From assembly GCA_028289645.1 (NCBI GenBank), contig JANQOK010000023.1:186001-250000 (forward strand): DNA of 64,000 nt, read 5' to 3'. This document shows positions 35,741 to 44,048 of this stretch, in pieces. A model generated the notes under the pieces. It had not been told where the DNA came from. It did no database searches and saw only the letters and a list, made by a program, of their open reading frames with translations. Both the position numbers and the translations under genes were made by a program. The first letter of the stretch is position 1. Each line of letters begins with the position of its first letter. The DNA is from Anderseniella sp. GTDB lineage: Bacteria > Pseudomonadota > Alphaproteobacteria > Rhizobiales > Aestuariivirgaceae.

Positions 35741-36184
35741 TTACTGCGTGGCCGTCGGAGCCGGCTGGGTCTTGGCGCCTTCAAGCCTGATAGTCCAGTC
35801 GGTGTTTTCGCCGGTGTCCACTTCGAAGAAACCGGTCTGCTTGTAGCCACGTTCCTGGCAGCTTTTTAACCCGCGGATTGTGAACAGTTTATCACGGCTG
35901 CACATCTGGGCATTGCCGCCCCAGGAGCCGCCATTGTCATAGTCCACAGCGTAAATGTAATACCACCGTGCGATCAGCGGGCCTTTCAGCAGGGTTTCGC
36001 AGGCATTGGCGGCAATGTTCCACCAGCCTTCCGATGCCCAGCCCTGTTGATCCTTGTATCCCAGTGCCACGCCGACGCGGCTGGGTGTCAGATTGCAAAG
36101 TTTGAGGTCTGCGTGTGCAGGTGCCGGCTGGACCAGAATTGCCGGCGCAGCAACAGCTAAAGCAAGAAGAAGTGAGCGCTTCAT
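35741..36184 (-). CDS. DUF1036 exported protein
   Basis: The 147-residue protein has a signal peptide (MKRSLLLALAVAAPAILVQPAPAHA). The DUF1036 body follows (LKLCNLTPSRVGVALGYKD, WTSEGWW-like element, TLLKGPLIARWYYIYAVDYDNGG, CQERGYKQTGFFEVDTGE), including paired cysteines that may form disulfides. The ATG at 36184 is chosen because the signal peptide starts there. It is probably periplasmic; the family role is unknown. Confidence 0.88.
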   Translation of the reverse strand: MKRSLLLALAVAAPAILVQPAPAHADLKLCNLTPSRVGVALGYKDQQGWASEGWWNIAANACETLLKGPLIARWYYIYAVDYDNGGSWGGNAQMCSRDKLFTIRGLKSCQERGYKQTGFFEVDTGENTDWTIRLEGAKTQPAPTATQ

Positions 36185-36471
36185 ATGCAGTCTTTCCCTG
36201 AGACGCCGGCGCAACGGGCACGACGTCATCCATCCCTTTTCTAATCCTGTCAAAGCATCACCAGTGTGACGATACAACCGGGCGATGCCAAGTATAATGT
36301 GACGGCGATTTCCATGTTTCGCCGACGTCAAAATGCCATCGCAAAAATGGCAGTTCCATGACAGGACAACACTTCCTGACGTTACAACTTATCAACGTGT
36401 TCGATGACCGGGTCAAGCATGCTTCATGCATGGTGGACAATCGTGGACGGCGTTCTATAGTCCAGTCCATC

Positions 36472-37284
36472 ATGAACATTGTTTCCACTGTCTCTCACGC
36501 CGGTCCACACAGGACCGATGACATTGCCGGTTTTGACAGCCACTACGTTTTGCCCGGCGACCGCAGCCTGGGCATCCTGCTGATCTGTGATCATGCCAGG
36601 AACGCGCTGCCGGAAGCCTATGGTGACTTGGGTCTGCCGGCGTCCGAGTTCGACCGGCATATTGCCTACGATATAGGCGTCGAAGCCGTGGTGAACGGCC
36701 TGTCGCAAAGGCTGGGCGTTCCAGCGGTGTTGTCGTGTTTTTCCAGGCTGCTGATCGATCCCAATAGAGGGGTCAACGATCCGACGCTGATCATGCAGCT
36801 GTCTGATGGTGCGGTAGTGCCGGGCAACCGGGACATTGACGAGGCCGAGCGGCGTTTCAGGCTGTCTCACTTCTACAAGCCCTACCATCGGGCCATTGAC
36901 GCGGAGATCGATGCCGCGATAGCAGACGGATCACCCCCGGTGCTGATTTCTGTGCACAGTTTTACTCCGGCGTGGAAAGGGCTGGTGCGGCCCTGGCATG
37001 CTGGTCTTTTGTGGGAAGATGACAGGCGCTGTTCGGACCTGTTCATACAGGCCCTGTCTGCTGACCCCAATCTGGTCGTCGGCGACAACGAACCTTATGC
37101 CGGCGGCCTGGCCGGCGATTGCATGAACGCCCATGCCGTCAAGCGCGGTCTGCCGCACACGCTGCTGGAGATCCGTCAGGACCTGATTTCGGACGATCTG
37201 GGCGTGTCGCAATGGATTGAGCGGTTGGCGGTCGCTATTGAAGCGATGATTGCCAATGACCAGATCAAGGATCTGGTGCAATGA
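36472..37284 (+). CDS. N-formylglutamate amidohydrolase-family protein
   Basis: The 270-residue hydrolase has the family's zinc-site blocks ICDHARNALP, RLLIDPNRG, HSFTP and DNEPYAGG. Such enzymes release formate from N-formylglutamate in histidine breakdown, but relatives without hut neighbours are common. The start is uncertain: the ATG at 36472 fits the family length, although an open frame reaches back to 36358 and no strong ribosome-binding site is visible. DUF1244 and GapR genes follow closely. Confidence 0.83.
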   Translation: MNIVSTVSHAGPHRTDDIAGFDSHYVLPGDRSLGILLICDHARNALPEAYGDLGLPASEFDRHIAYDIGVEAVVNGLSQRLGVPAVLSCFSRLLIDPNRGVNDPTLIMQLSDGAVVPGNRDIDEAERRFRLSHFYKPYHRAIDAEIDAAIADGSPPVLISVHSFTPAWKGLVRPWHAGLLWEDDRRCSDLFIQALSADPNLVVGDNEPYAGGLAGDCMNAHAVKRGLPHTLLEIRQDLISDDLGVSQWIERLAVAIEAMIANDQIKDLVQ

Positions 37285-37299
37285 AAATGCAGGAGACAG

Positions 37300-37602
37300 A
37301 TGACAATGGATGACAAGACCCGGACTGAACTGGAAGCGGCTGCCTTTCGCCGCCTGGTGGCGCATTTGCGCGAACGCAATGATGTCCAGAACATTGACCT
37401 GATGAACCTGGGTGGATTTTGCCGCAACTGCCTATCCAACTGGCTCAAAGATGCTGCGGATGAAGCTGGTATTTCACTGGACAAGGAAGCTGCGCGCGAG
37501 CATGTCTATGGCATGCCGTATGCCGAGTGGAAGGCCACCTACCAGACCGAGGCAACGCCTGAGCAGGCTGCGGCATTCGCCAAGTCGCATAGCGATCACT
37601 AA
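37300..37602 (+). CDS. DUF1244 protein
   Basis: The 100-residue cytoplasmic protein carries the conserved DUF1244 core FRRLVAHLRERNDVQNIDLMNL followed by GGFCRNCLSNWLKDAADEAG and GMPYAEWKATYQ. The two cysteines in FCRNC are a family hallmark. It starts 16 nt after the amidohydrolase stop, probably in the same transcript. The function is unknown. Confidence 0.9.
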   Translation: MTMDDKTRTELEAAAFRRLVAHLRERNDVQNIDLMNLGGFCRNCLSNWLKDAADEAGISLDKEAAREHVYGMPYAEWKATYQTEATPEQAAAFAKSHSDH

Positions 37603-37669
37603 GGCCGTGATCCGGGTCCAACCCACGTTCAGATGAGCGCCGAGAAAAGATAGAACGGACTGAAACCCC

Positions 37670-37957
37670 ATGGATACCAAAACAAGTTTTGCGCAAGGCC
37701 AGCTTCGCAGCCTGATCGAGCGCATTGAGCGTCTTGAAGAAGAGAAGAAGGCGATCGCGGCCGATATCAAGGAAATCTATGGTGAGGCCAAGTCCAACGG
37801 TTTCGACACCAAGATCATGCGAAAGGTCGTCAGCCTGCGCAAGAAAGACAGCGCGGAACGGCAGGAAGAAGAAGCAATTCTGGACCTTTATCTCAGTGCA
37901 CTCGGCATGATTCCCGCAGATGATGGCGGGCGGGGCGATGCCGCCGCTGCGCAATGA
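37670..37957 (+). CDS. gapR: GapR-family nucleoid-associated protein (DUF2312)
   Basis: GapR is a small alphaproteobacterial DNA-binding protein that recognises overtwisted AT-rich DNA ahead of replication and transcription and helps topoisomerases. The 95-residue product has the diagnostic [50 protein letters not shown] coiled-coil stretch and an acidic tail. The C-terminal 15 residues ([12 protein letters not shown]) are variable. It lies 68 nt after the DUF1244 gene. Confidence 0.92.
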   Translation: MDTKTSFAQGQLRSLIERIERLEEEKKAIAADIKEIYGEAKSNGFDTKIMRKVVSLRKKDSAERQEEEAILDLYLSALGMIPADDGGRGDAAAAQ

Positions 37958-38080
37958 GTTTGGCGTAAGCCCATGGTTGCAATTGAAACGTCGGCGTAAC
38001 CGTAACCCTGCGGCGCATGCCTGAACATATGCGCTGACCTCATTGGCGAAGGCCCGGTCGGGAGATGATGGAGAACGACG

Positions 38081-39535
38081 TCAGTTTCCGAAGCTGAGTG
38101 GCGCTTCCACGACTTTCAGAACTTTTGAGCTTTGAGCGTCGCTTTGCTGCCAGATTTTCTGGGTGCCGACCGCCTCGGGTGTGAAGTTGCCCTTGCCGGT
38201 GCGATTAACAATTTGGCTGTCGCCCTTGCCGGACCGGTTAACGCCGTTGTCAGAGCTCGCTGCTTCTTCAGTTGTCTCGGCACCGGGCATGAACGCTTCA
38301 ATCAAACGTGCCAGCGCCGATTTGTCTTCTTTGCTGAGAGGGTGAATCTCGTGCTCTTCATCATGAACGAAAGGCTGTGGCGCCCCGTCACGGCGTGCAA
38401 TTTCATCGGTGTTGGTGAACAGGTCGCTGAGGCTGGATGTGTTGGCATAGCTTACGCTTAACGGACGAATGCCGGCTTGCTGAGCGGCTGGTGCCGCTGC
38501 GGTACTGAGACTGCCCTTAGCGGTTGAGTTGACGGCGTTAAGATCTTCAGCGGCAAGCGAGGCTATGGTGACGGGACCCAGGCTGCCGCGGACCGGCGAC
38601 ATGCTGTCTTCGGCAAAATTCTGACGTTCCACCGGAGCAGAAGCCGGCTCGATCTGCATGTTGGCCGCTGCCAGCATAAGCACTTCAATTGGCCGCGGCC
38701 GCGGTTTCGGCGCAATAGCACGCACAGTTGGGGCCGGCGTTGTAGCGACTGCCGCGATAACAGCTTCAGCCATGCTTGCTGGCATTAAGCTGACCGGACC
38801 TCCGGACGACTTTTTCTTGCTCTGGGCCGGCTCGGGCTGGAAAGCGGCATACTGCAAGTTGTTCGGGCGGCCTTTGCGGGCGGCCACTGTCTTATGGTAC
38901 TTGCGGGCAATTTTGGCCTGGCGCGCGGCACTCATGCGCGGCCAGTGCCGGACACTGCCATCGTCGATGTGCACGAAACCGTATTTGCCGGAGCGCGGAT
39001 AATAGCCAACACCACCGATCTTGCGCACGAATGCCGATCCCATGACCTTTTCAATCGGCACGTCGGGGAAATAGAAATCAATTGCCCGGCCCTGCGTGTG
39101 CTGCGATCTGCGTGCTACCTTGCGACCGATCCGCTTTAACATGGCGTTGGTGCGTGGAGAGCGGTAGCCGGATATGATGTGAACCGGCTTTTTCGAACCG
39201 AGGTCGGCGTGCAGTTCCCACAACAGGTCGATCGTCTCCAGGGACATCTTGGTTGGTTCGTTGCGGCGCCAATCGCGCAGGAACCAGTTTATTTTCTTGA
39301 GGGCTGACTTGTCGTACTTGCCATTCCTCTTATAGGTAACCGTCAGGGTCTCCTTGGTGTGGGTGAAATACATGGAAAGAGTGCGGTTTTCGGCAGATGC
39401 CACGGCAGACGTCGCCACGGACACGACTGCGGCGACCGTGGCCGCCAAACAACCGGTCAAAGCCTTACTTTTGGCCTGAGAAACCGCGCTGCTAAATAGC
39501 GTGGTCCAAGGAACCCTGCACTGCATCACCACCAT
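38081..39535 (-). CDS. DUF882/M15-like envelope protein with long C-terminal extension
   Basis: The protein of about 484 residues has an N-terminal membrane or signal segment (AATVAAVVSVATSAVASA) and a DUF882 domain. The D-Ala-D-Ala carboxypeptidase-like zinc pattern is SQHTQGRAIDFYFPD with later FVHIDDGSVRHW. The first 200 or so residues cover the domain; the remaining 270 are low-complexity and Pro/Ala/Ser-rich, with NRSGKG/NRTGKG repeats near the end. Starts at 39535 or 39526 are both possible; one at 39571 seems too far upstream. It is likely periplasmic and cell-wall-related. Confidence 0.82.
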   Translation of the reverse strand: MVVMQCRVPWTTLFSSAVSQAKSKALTGCLAATVAAVVSVATSAVASAENRTLSMYFTHTKETLTVTYKRNGKYDKSALKKINWFLRDWRRNEPTKMSLETIDLLWELHADLGSKKPVHIISGYRSPRTNAMLKRIGRKVARRSQHTQGRAIDFYFPDVPIEKVMGSAFVRKIGGVGYYPRSGKYGFVHIDDGSVRHWPRMSAARQAKIARKYHKTVAARKGRPNNLQYAAFQPEPAQSKKKSSGGPVSLMPASMAEAVIAAVATTPAPTVRAIAPKPRPRPIEVLMLAAANMQIEPASAPVERQNFAEDSMSPVRGSLGPVTIASLAAEDLNAVNSTAKGSLSTAAAPAAQQAGIRPLSVSYANTSSLSDLFTNTDEIARRDGAPQPFVHDEEHEIHPLSKEDKSALARLIEAFMPGAETTEEAASSDNGVNRSGKGDSQIVNRTGKGNFTPEAVGTQKIWQQSDAQSSKVLKVVEAPLSFGN

Positions 39536-39735
39536 CACACGGGAAATCCCCGCATCCCCTAGAAACTGCACTCAGCAGAATCTCGTAAGTCTTTGTAACC
39601 GAATTCGCCAGAAACCACAAGAATAAGGCTGCTATTAGGCGTTGTTTTTACTCAGCTAATTGATCATTGCATAGTCAGATTAACACCCGCTTAAGCACGC
39701 GCGTAAAAACCGGTGATAATATGTCAGATTGATGA

Positions 39736-39764
39736 CTGTTTTCGACTGATCGAACCGAAAACAG
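39736..39764. promoter_or_regulatory. Perfect 9-bp inverted repeat upstream of the DUF882 gene
   Basis: CTGTTTTCG and CGAAAACAG are separated by 11 nt in an AT-rich intergenic stretch between the L,D-transpeptidase end and the DUF882 start. There is no T-run on either side, so an operator or RNA structure is as likely as a terminator. Confidence 0.35.
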
Positions 39765-39799
39765 ATGGTTTGAGGTCCGCACCGGCACTATAACGCAGA

Positions 39800-39822
39800 A
39801 TGGGCGCCCTGACGGCGCCCAT
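39800..39822 (-). terminator. Terminator-like hairpin after the L,D-transpeptidase gene
   Basis: A perfect 9-bp GC-rich stem (39800-39808 with 39814-39822) with a 5-nt loop lies 30 nt after the stop on the minus strand. The following TTCTGCGTTAT is only moderately T-rich. Confidence 0.55.
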
Positions 39823-39852
39823 CCGATACGGCTGTTTCAGTCGTCAGACGCT

Positions 39853-41952
39853 TCAGCGCAGCGCGGTTTTTTCAGCCTTTAGCGCCCGGGCGAGGTACAT
39901 GTCTCGCTTGTAGACGTCATTGTAATAGGCCAGATCTCCTGACTCATCGGTCCAGGCGGTGAAGTAGGTCAAATGCACTGGCAGCTTGTTTTTCAGCTGA
40001 ACCGGGGTGTTTTTCCGGGTTGCGATGGTCGATGCGATCTTGTTCGGCGACCAGCCCAGAATCTGGGTCGCAAGCTCACGGGGGTTCTGCACGCGCACAC
40101 AACCGTGACTGTAGGCACGCTTGTCGTTGTTGAACAGCGACCGTTTAGGCGTGTCGTGCAGGTAGATGGCGTGCTTGTTCGGGAACATGAACTTCACCTC
40201 GCCCAACGCATTTTTGGGACCCGGTTTCTGGCGCACGCCGATACCGCCGCGATAGTTCCACCAATCAACATCCCAGCCGGAAATCCGCTGGCCGCGGCTG
40301 TTGAGCACTTCGTAGCCGCGTTGCTCGAAATAGCTCGGATTGTCCTGCACCCGGCGCAGATATTCACCCTTGATGATGGATTGCGGGATACCCCAATAGG
40401 GATTGAATTCTACCCGCGACATCTGGTCGGAGAAGAAATAGGTCTGGTTTGACGGTTTGCCGACAATCACGCGGGTGGACCATTCGATCTCGCCCTTATT
40501 GACGATTCGCATTCTGTAGGCGGCCTGGTTCACGAACACATAGCGCGAGCCAAGATTGCGCGGCAGCCATCGCAACCGCTCCATGTTCAGCGCAAGCTGG
40601 TCAGTTCGCTTGACGGATTTCTTGCCGTTGAGAGCGCCAATGGTACGCCTGCCGGCGATACCATCGGGACTGAGGCCAACACTCTTCTGAAACGCCCTGA
40701 GCGCCCTGACATCGGTCTCGGTCATGACGTTGGACGTGTTCTCCGCAGCCAGTACGGCACCTTCAGATCCGAACAGCGGGGCATCGCTGGCCTGATTGTC
40801 GGACAGCGCAAGCTCATCTTTATTTTTCAGCAATTTCAATTGCTTGAGGCGTTCACGCAGAATTGGCACCCGGTCATCCTCGACGCCCAGTTTCAACAGC
40901 GGGCCGGCCGGAACAACGATCTGCTCGACTTCTGGCTCGCCCGCACCGAGCTTGATCAGTTCAGCCTTCATGGCCGCGTAAGAGGGCAGCTTGGGGTGCA
41001 GGCTCATCAGCCAGTCCTGAGGGGCGGGATGATTTACAAGCGAGGCGACCGCATCCTTAGCCGCAATTTCGGGCGGCTTGAGGTCGTGATAGCCGGAGAT
41101 CTTGTTGGGAGTGACCAGGCCGGAAGAGGCATGGTCGGAGTAGCGCAGCGCCATGGCAGACAATTGCAGTTCGAATTTCGCCAGAGACACTGGATCGGAG
41201 CCAAGCCGCTCAATACCGCCGGCATCTGCCAGCGACGGCAGCCGGTACAGATCAGGGTCAAGGCCTTCTTGGTCGGCGTTAGCCAGAACTTTCAGCACGG
41301 CAAGCGCCTTTGACGACGGCTTGTTGTCTTCGATCCACAGCGGTTCAAACTGACGGTCGGCGTAGGTCTTGACCAGGGCCTTGACCTGGTTTTTCGAAAG
41401 GGCCACGCCGGTGGAACTCTGTTTCAGCGCCTCGAAAGTCGCCTGAGCTACAGGGTCAGGCAACTCAACGGTTTGCACGTACTCGTTCGCATCCACGACG
41501 GTTCCCGAAGCAGAAGCGAACACGGCACCTTTAGGGCGCGGCTGCTTCAGCTTCTTGTCGGCAAGCGCCACCGGAACGCTGGCCTTGTAGGTATAGTACT
41601 TTTCGCCGGTCGAAGCGGCGTCCGGGCCGTCATTGTCCGACAACCGGACCCGGTCACGGAAACGCCTGGCATTGCGATAACGTACCTGGCGGTCAAAAAA
41701 GTCGCCGGAACGGGAAAAGAAACCACGTGTCCTGTCGAGGAAATTGAACTCTTCGCGCTGTCTTGCTCGTTGTCTGCTGCGCCGCTCACGTCTTTGGCGT
41801 TGCGTCCAGAAACCGTCATTGGACTGGGTGCTGCTGCCAGAATTAAAGTTGAACTTCTTCTGCCTGATCTGGCTTTCCGCGCTGGCAGAAACGGCCATGA
41901 GAGGCAAGGCCAGGCACGACGCCAGCAGGACGGCACTCAAACGGTTCAACAT
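39853..41952 (-). CDS. L,D-transpeptidase (YcbB/LdtD-like)
   Basis: The 699-residue periplasmic enzyme forms 3-3 cross-links in peptidoglycan. It has a signal peptide (cleavage about residue 25, SASAES), a peptidoglycan-binding domain (VRALRAFQKSVGLSPDGIAGRRTIGALN, about 410-440) and a YkuD catalytic domain with YLHDTPKRSLF and SHGCVRV (His 616, Cys 618). Between the signal and residue 100 lies an unusual arginine-dense segment (QRQRRERRSRQRARQR), roughly one Arg in three. CGGAGG upstream of the ATG supports the start. The sigma-54 regulator gene is 295 nt upstream on the same strand. Confidence 0.92.
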   Translation of the reverse strand: MLNRLSAVLLASCLALPLMAVSASAESQIRQKKFNFNSGSSTQSNDGFWTQRQRRERRSRQRARQREEFNFLDRTRGFFSRSGDFFDRQVRYRNARRFRDRVRLSDNDGPDAASTGEKYYTYKASVPVALADKKLKQPRPKGAVFASASGTVVDANEYVQTVELPDPVAQATFEALKQSSTGVALSKNQVKALVKTYADRQFEPLWIEDNKPSSKALAVLKVLANADQEGLDPDLYRLPSLADAGGIERLGSDPVSLAKFELQLSAMALRYSDHASSGLVTPNKISGYHDLKPPEIAAKDAVASLVNHPAPQDWLMSLHPKLPSYAAMKAELIKLGAGEPEVEQIVVPAGPLLKLGVEDDRVPILRERLKQLKLLKNKDELALSDNQASDAPLFGSEGAVLAAENTSNVMTETDVRALRAFQKSVGLSPDGIAGRRTIGALNGKKSVKRTDQLALNMERLRWLPRNLGSRYVFVNQAAYRMRIVNKGEIEWSTRVIVGKPSNQTYFFSDQMSRVEFNPYWGIPQSIIKGEYLRRVQDNPSYFEQRGYEVLNSRGQRISGWDVDWWNYRGGIGVRQKPGPKNALGEVKFMFPNKHAIYLHDTPKRSLFNNDKRAYSHGCVRVQNPRELATQILGWSPNKIASTIATRKNTPVQLKNKLPVHLTYFTAWTDESGDLAYYNDVYKRDMYLARALKAEKTALR

Positions 41953-42247
41953 TACACAAACCTCCGGTGAATCAGCTGTGAGTTAAGCCACAGCCTTGCA
42001 ATCTTCGCAATACGTCGACCGAGGGGAATTAATAACTTTTCTGTAACCTGGACCTTATGTATGCCCGGTGACGTCAAATTACCAGTTCAAGCCGACTTTC
42101 AGTCGGGCCCGGCTCCCATCATACCTGTCAGATAACATCTGCGATCCCAATTGGTTCATTCACTCACCAAATTTTGTCAAGCTTCGAGCTATTTCGTGTT
42201 CAAAACATGAACAGCCGACTTGCAGGGCGATTCGGTAAGGTCAGATG

Positions 42248-43774
42248 CTATCCGCGTGCTTCCAGTCCCAGTTCACGCATTTTCCTGTACAGGGTTGAGC
42301 GCCCTATGCCCAGTTTGCGCGCGACTTCCGACATCTGACCGCGATAGCGGTTGAGGGCCAGGCGGATCATGTCTGCTTCAATCTCTTCAAGCCGGCGGAT
42401 ATGTCCGCCGTCGGTGACCGCCGGGATACCGATCGCATAACCGTCGGACACCATGTTGGTCGAGCCGCTCGATGCAAGGGTGTCCTGGTCGGCGACGTTG
42501 CTGGCCCCGCCAATCATTGCATCCACCCCGCTCGCAGCCGGCGCAGCCGGCTCAGGAACCGGTGCTGGAGGCACCTCAACGTCAAAACCGTCGGTGAGGG
42601 CGGCAATCTGCGGAAAATCCGCTATGTGAAGCTGATCGCCCTCACACATGACAATTGCCCTGAATACCGTGTTTTCCAGCTGACGGACATTGCCTGGCCA
42701 GGCGTACGTCTTGAGCAGTTCCAGCGCATTTGCATCGATACCCTTGACCCTGCGGCCTTCCTCGGCTGCAAAGCGGGTGATGAAATGGGTTACCAGCGGC
42801 GGAATGTCCTCGATGCGTTCGCGCAGCGGCGGCGCCATGATCGGAAATACATTGAGACGGTAATACAGGTCTTCGCGGAACTGGCCGTTCTTGACCATTT
42901 CAATCATGTTGCGGTTGGTTGCGGAAATGAGCCGGATGTCGATCTTGACAGGCTTACGCGACCCTACAGGATCAATTTCACCTTCCTGCAACGCGCGCAG
43001 CAGCTTCACCTGAATGTCCAGCGGCAGCTCTGCAACCTCGTCAAGGAACAAGGTGCCGCCGTCGGCTTCCTGGAACTTGCCGATGTGCTTGCCGACCGCG
43101 CCGGTAAAAGCGCCCTTTTCATGGCCAAACAGAATGCTTTCAACCAGGTTTTCCGGCAACGCGCCGCAGTTCACAGCCACGAATGCCTTGCCGCGGCGCT
43201 CGCTTTCGCCCTGGATGGCCCGGGCTATCATTTCCTTGCCCGATCCGCTCTCACCCTCGATCAGTACCGGAATGTTCGAGTGAGCCGCCCGTTTGCCGAG
43301 CTTCACCACGCTGGACATGGCCGGGCTGGCGATTATCAGGTCATCGAACGACATTTCGCCAGACACTTTCTGGTTCAGCCGCTTCACTTCCTCGGTCAGC
43401 GCGTTGACCTTCAGCAGGTTCTGTATGGAAACTTTCAACCGCTCCGGGTTGACCGGCTTGACCACGAAATCGTCGGCTCCTGCCCGCATGGCCTTGACCA
43501 CGGTTTCAATGGAGCCCTGGGCGGTCTGCACGATGACCGGAACCGAGGTGCGGTAGGCCGACAGGCGTTCGAGAAACTCAAGCCCGTCAATTTCCGGCAT
43601 CACCAGGTCGAGAATGATCAGGTCGACCGGCTTGGAGCGACTTGCCTCCAGAATGTCGAGGCCCTGGCTGGCGCCGTCAGCGGTGGCGGCTTCGAACCCA
43701 TATCGCTTGACCAGCTCTTCGAGAATTCGGCGCTGCGCCGGGTCGTCGTCAACAATCAGAATTTTATGTGCCAT
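42248..43774 (-). CDS. Sigma-54-dependent response regulator (NtrC type)
   Basis: The 508-residue regulator has a receiver domain with phosphoacceptor Asp 56 (LIILDLVMPEIDG) and the conserved Lys (FVVKPV). An AAA+ domain carries GESGSGKE, the sigma-54 contact loop GAFTGA and GGTLFLDEVAELPLDIQ. A Fis-type HTH ends the protein (GQMSEVARKLGIGRSTLYRKMRELGL). A low-complexity Pro/Ala linker sits between the AAA+ and HTH domains. No histidine kinase gene is adjacent, so the partner is elsewhere. It lies beside envelope genes, which suggests but does not prove a cell-wall or stress regulon. Confidence 0.93.
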   Translation of the reverse strand: MAHKILIVDDDPAQRRILEELVKRYGFEAATADGASQGLDILEASRSKPVDLIILDLVMPEIDGLEFLERLSAYRTSVPVIVQTAQGSIETVVKAMRAGADDFVVKPVNPERLKVSIQNLLKVNALTEEVKRLNQKVSGEMSFDDLIIASPAMSSVVKLGKRAAHSNIPVLIEGESGSGKEMIARAIQGESERRGKAFVAVNCGALPENLVESILFGHEKGAFTGAVGKHIGKFQEADGGTLFLDEVAELPLDIQVKLLRALQEGEIDPVGSRKPVKIDIRLISATNRNMIEMVKNGQFREDLYYRLNVFPIMAPPLRERIEDIPPLVTHFITRFAAEEGRRVKGIDANALELLKTYAWPGNVRQLENTVFRAIVMCEGDQLHIADFPQIAALTDGFDVEVPPAPVPEPAAPAASGVDAMIGGASNVADQDTLASSGSTNMVSDGYAIGIPAVTDGGHIRRLEEIEADMIRLALNRYRGQMSEVARKLGIGRSTLYRKMRELGLEARG

Positions 43775-43874
43775 GCTGTCTCTTTTGCTTACTCACAGCC
43801 GTCTCAGGATCGAAAGCGCACAATGAACGGGCCTGTCTGAATGTTCCCACGGGTTCACTCCATATGCTTCACTT

Positions 43875-43887
43875 GGGCACTGTGCCC
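43875..43887. promoter_or_regulatory. Palindrome upstream of the sigma-54 regulator and pepF
   Basis: GGGCAC-T-GTGCCC is a perfect 13-bp dyad, 101 nt before the regulator gene and 162 nt before pepF. A regulator binding site is possible. No -24/-12 promoter is obvious next to it. Confidence 0.35.
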
Positions 43888-44048
43888 TAGAGGGGTAAAT
43901 GGCAGCTTAAAATTGGGCCACTTTGATACAAGTTGATGATTTTCTGGAAATCTTGGTGAAATCCGCTTGTTTGCAGCAGATTGAGCGGTCATATGTGCAA
44001 TTCACGCCCCGTTTTCCCCGTTCCGGCACCTGACTATCTGGAGTAAAA

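Noticed and set aside
42094-42112. CCGAC/GTCGG stem between the regulator and L,D-transpeptidase genes
   Set aside because: It has only five paired bases and no T-run, too weak to call as a terminator.
42401-43840. 479-codon plus-strand frame
   Set aside because: It is antisense to the sigma-54 regulator, whose motifs are complete; no family features are seen.
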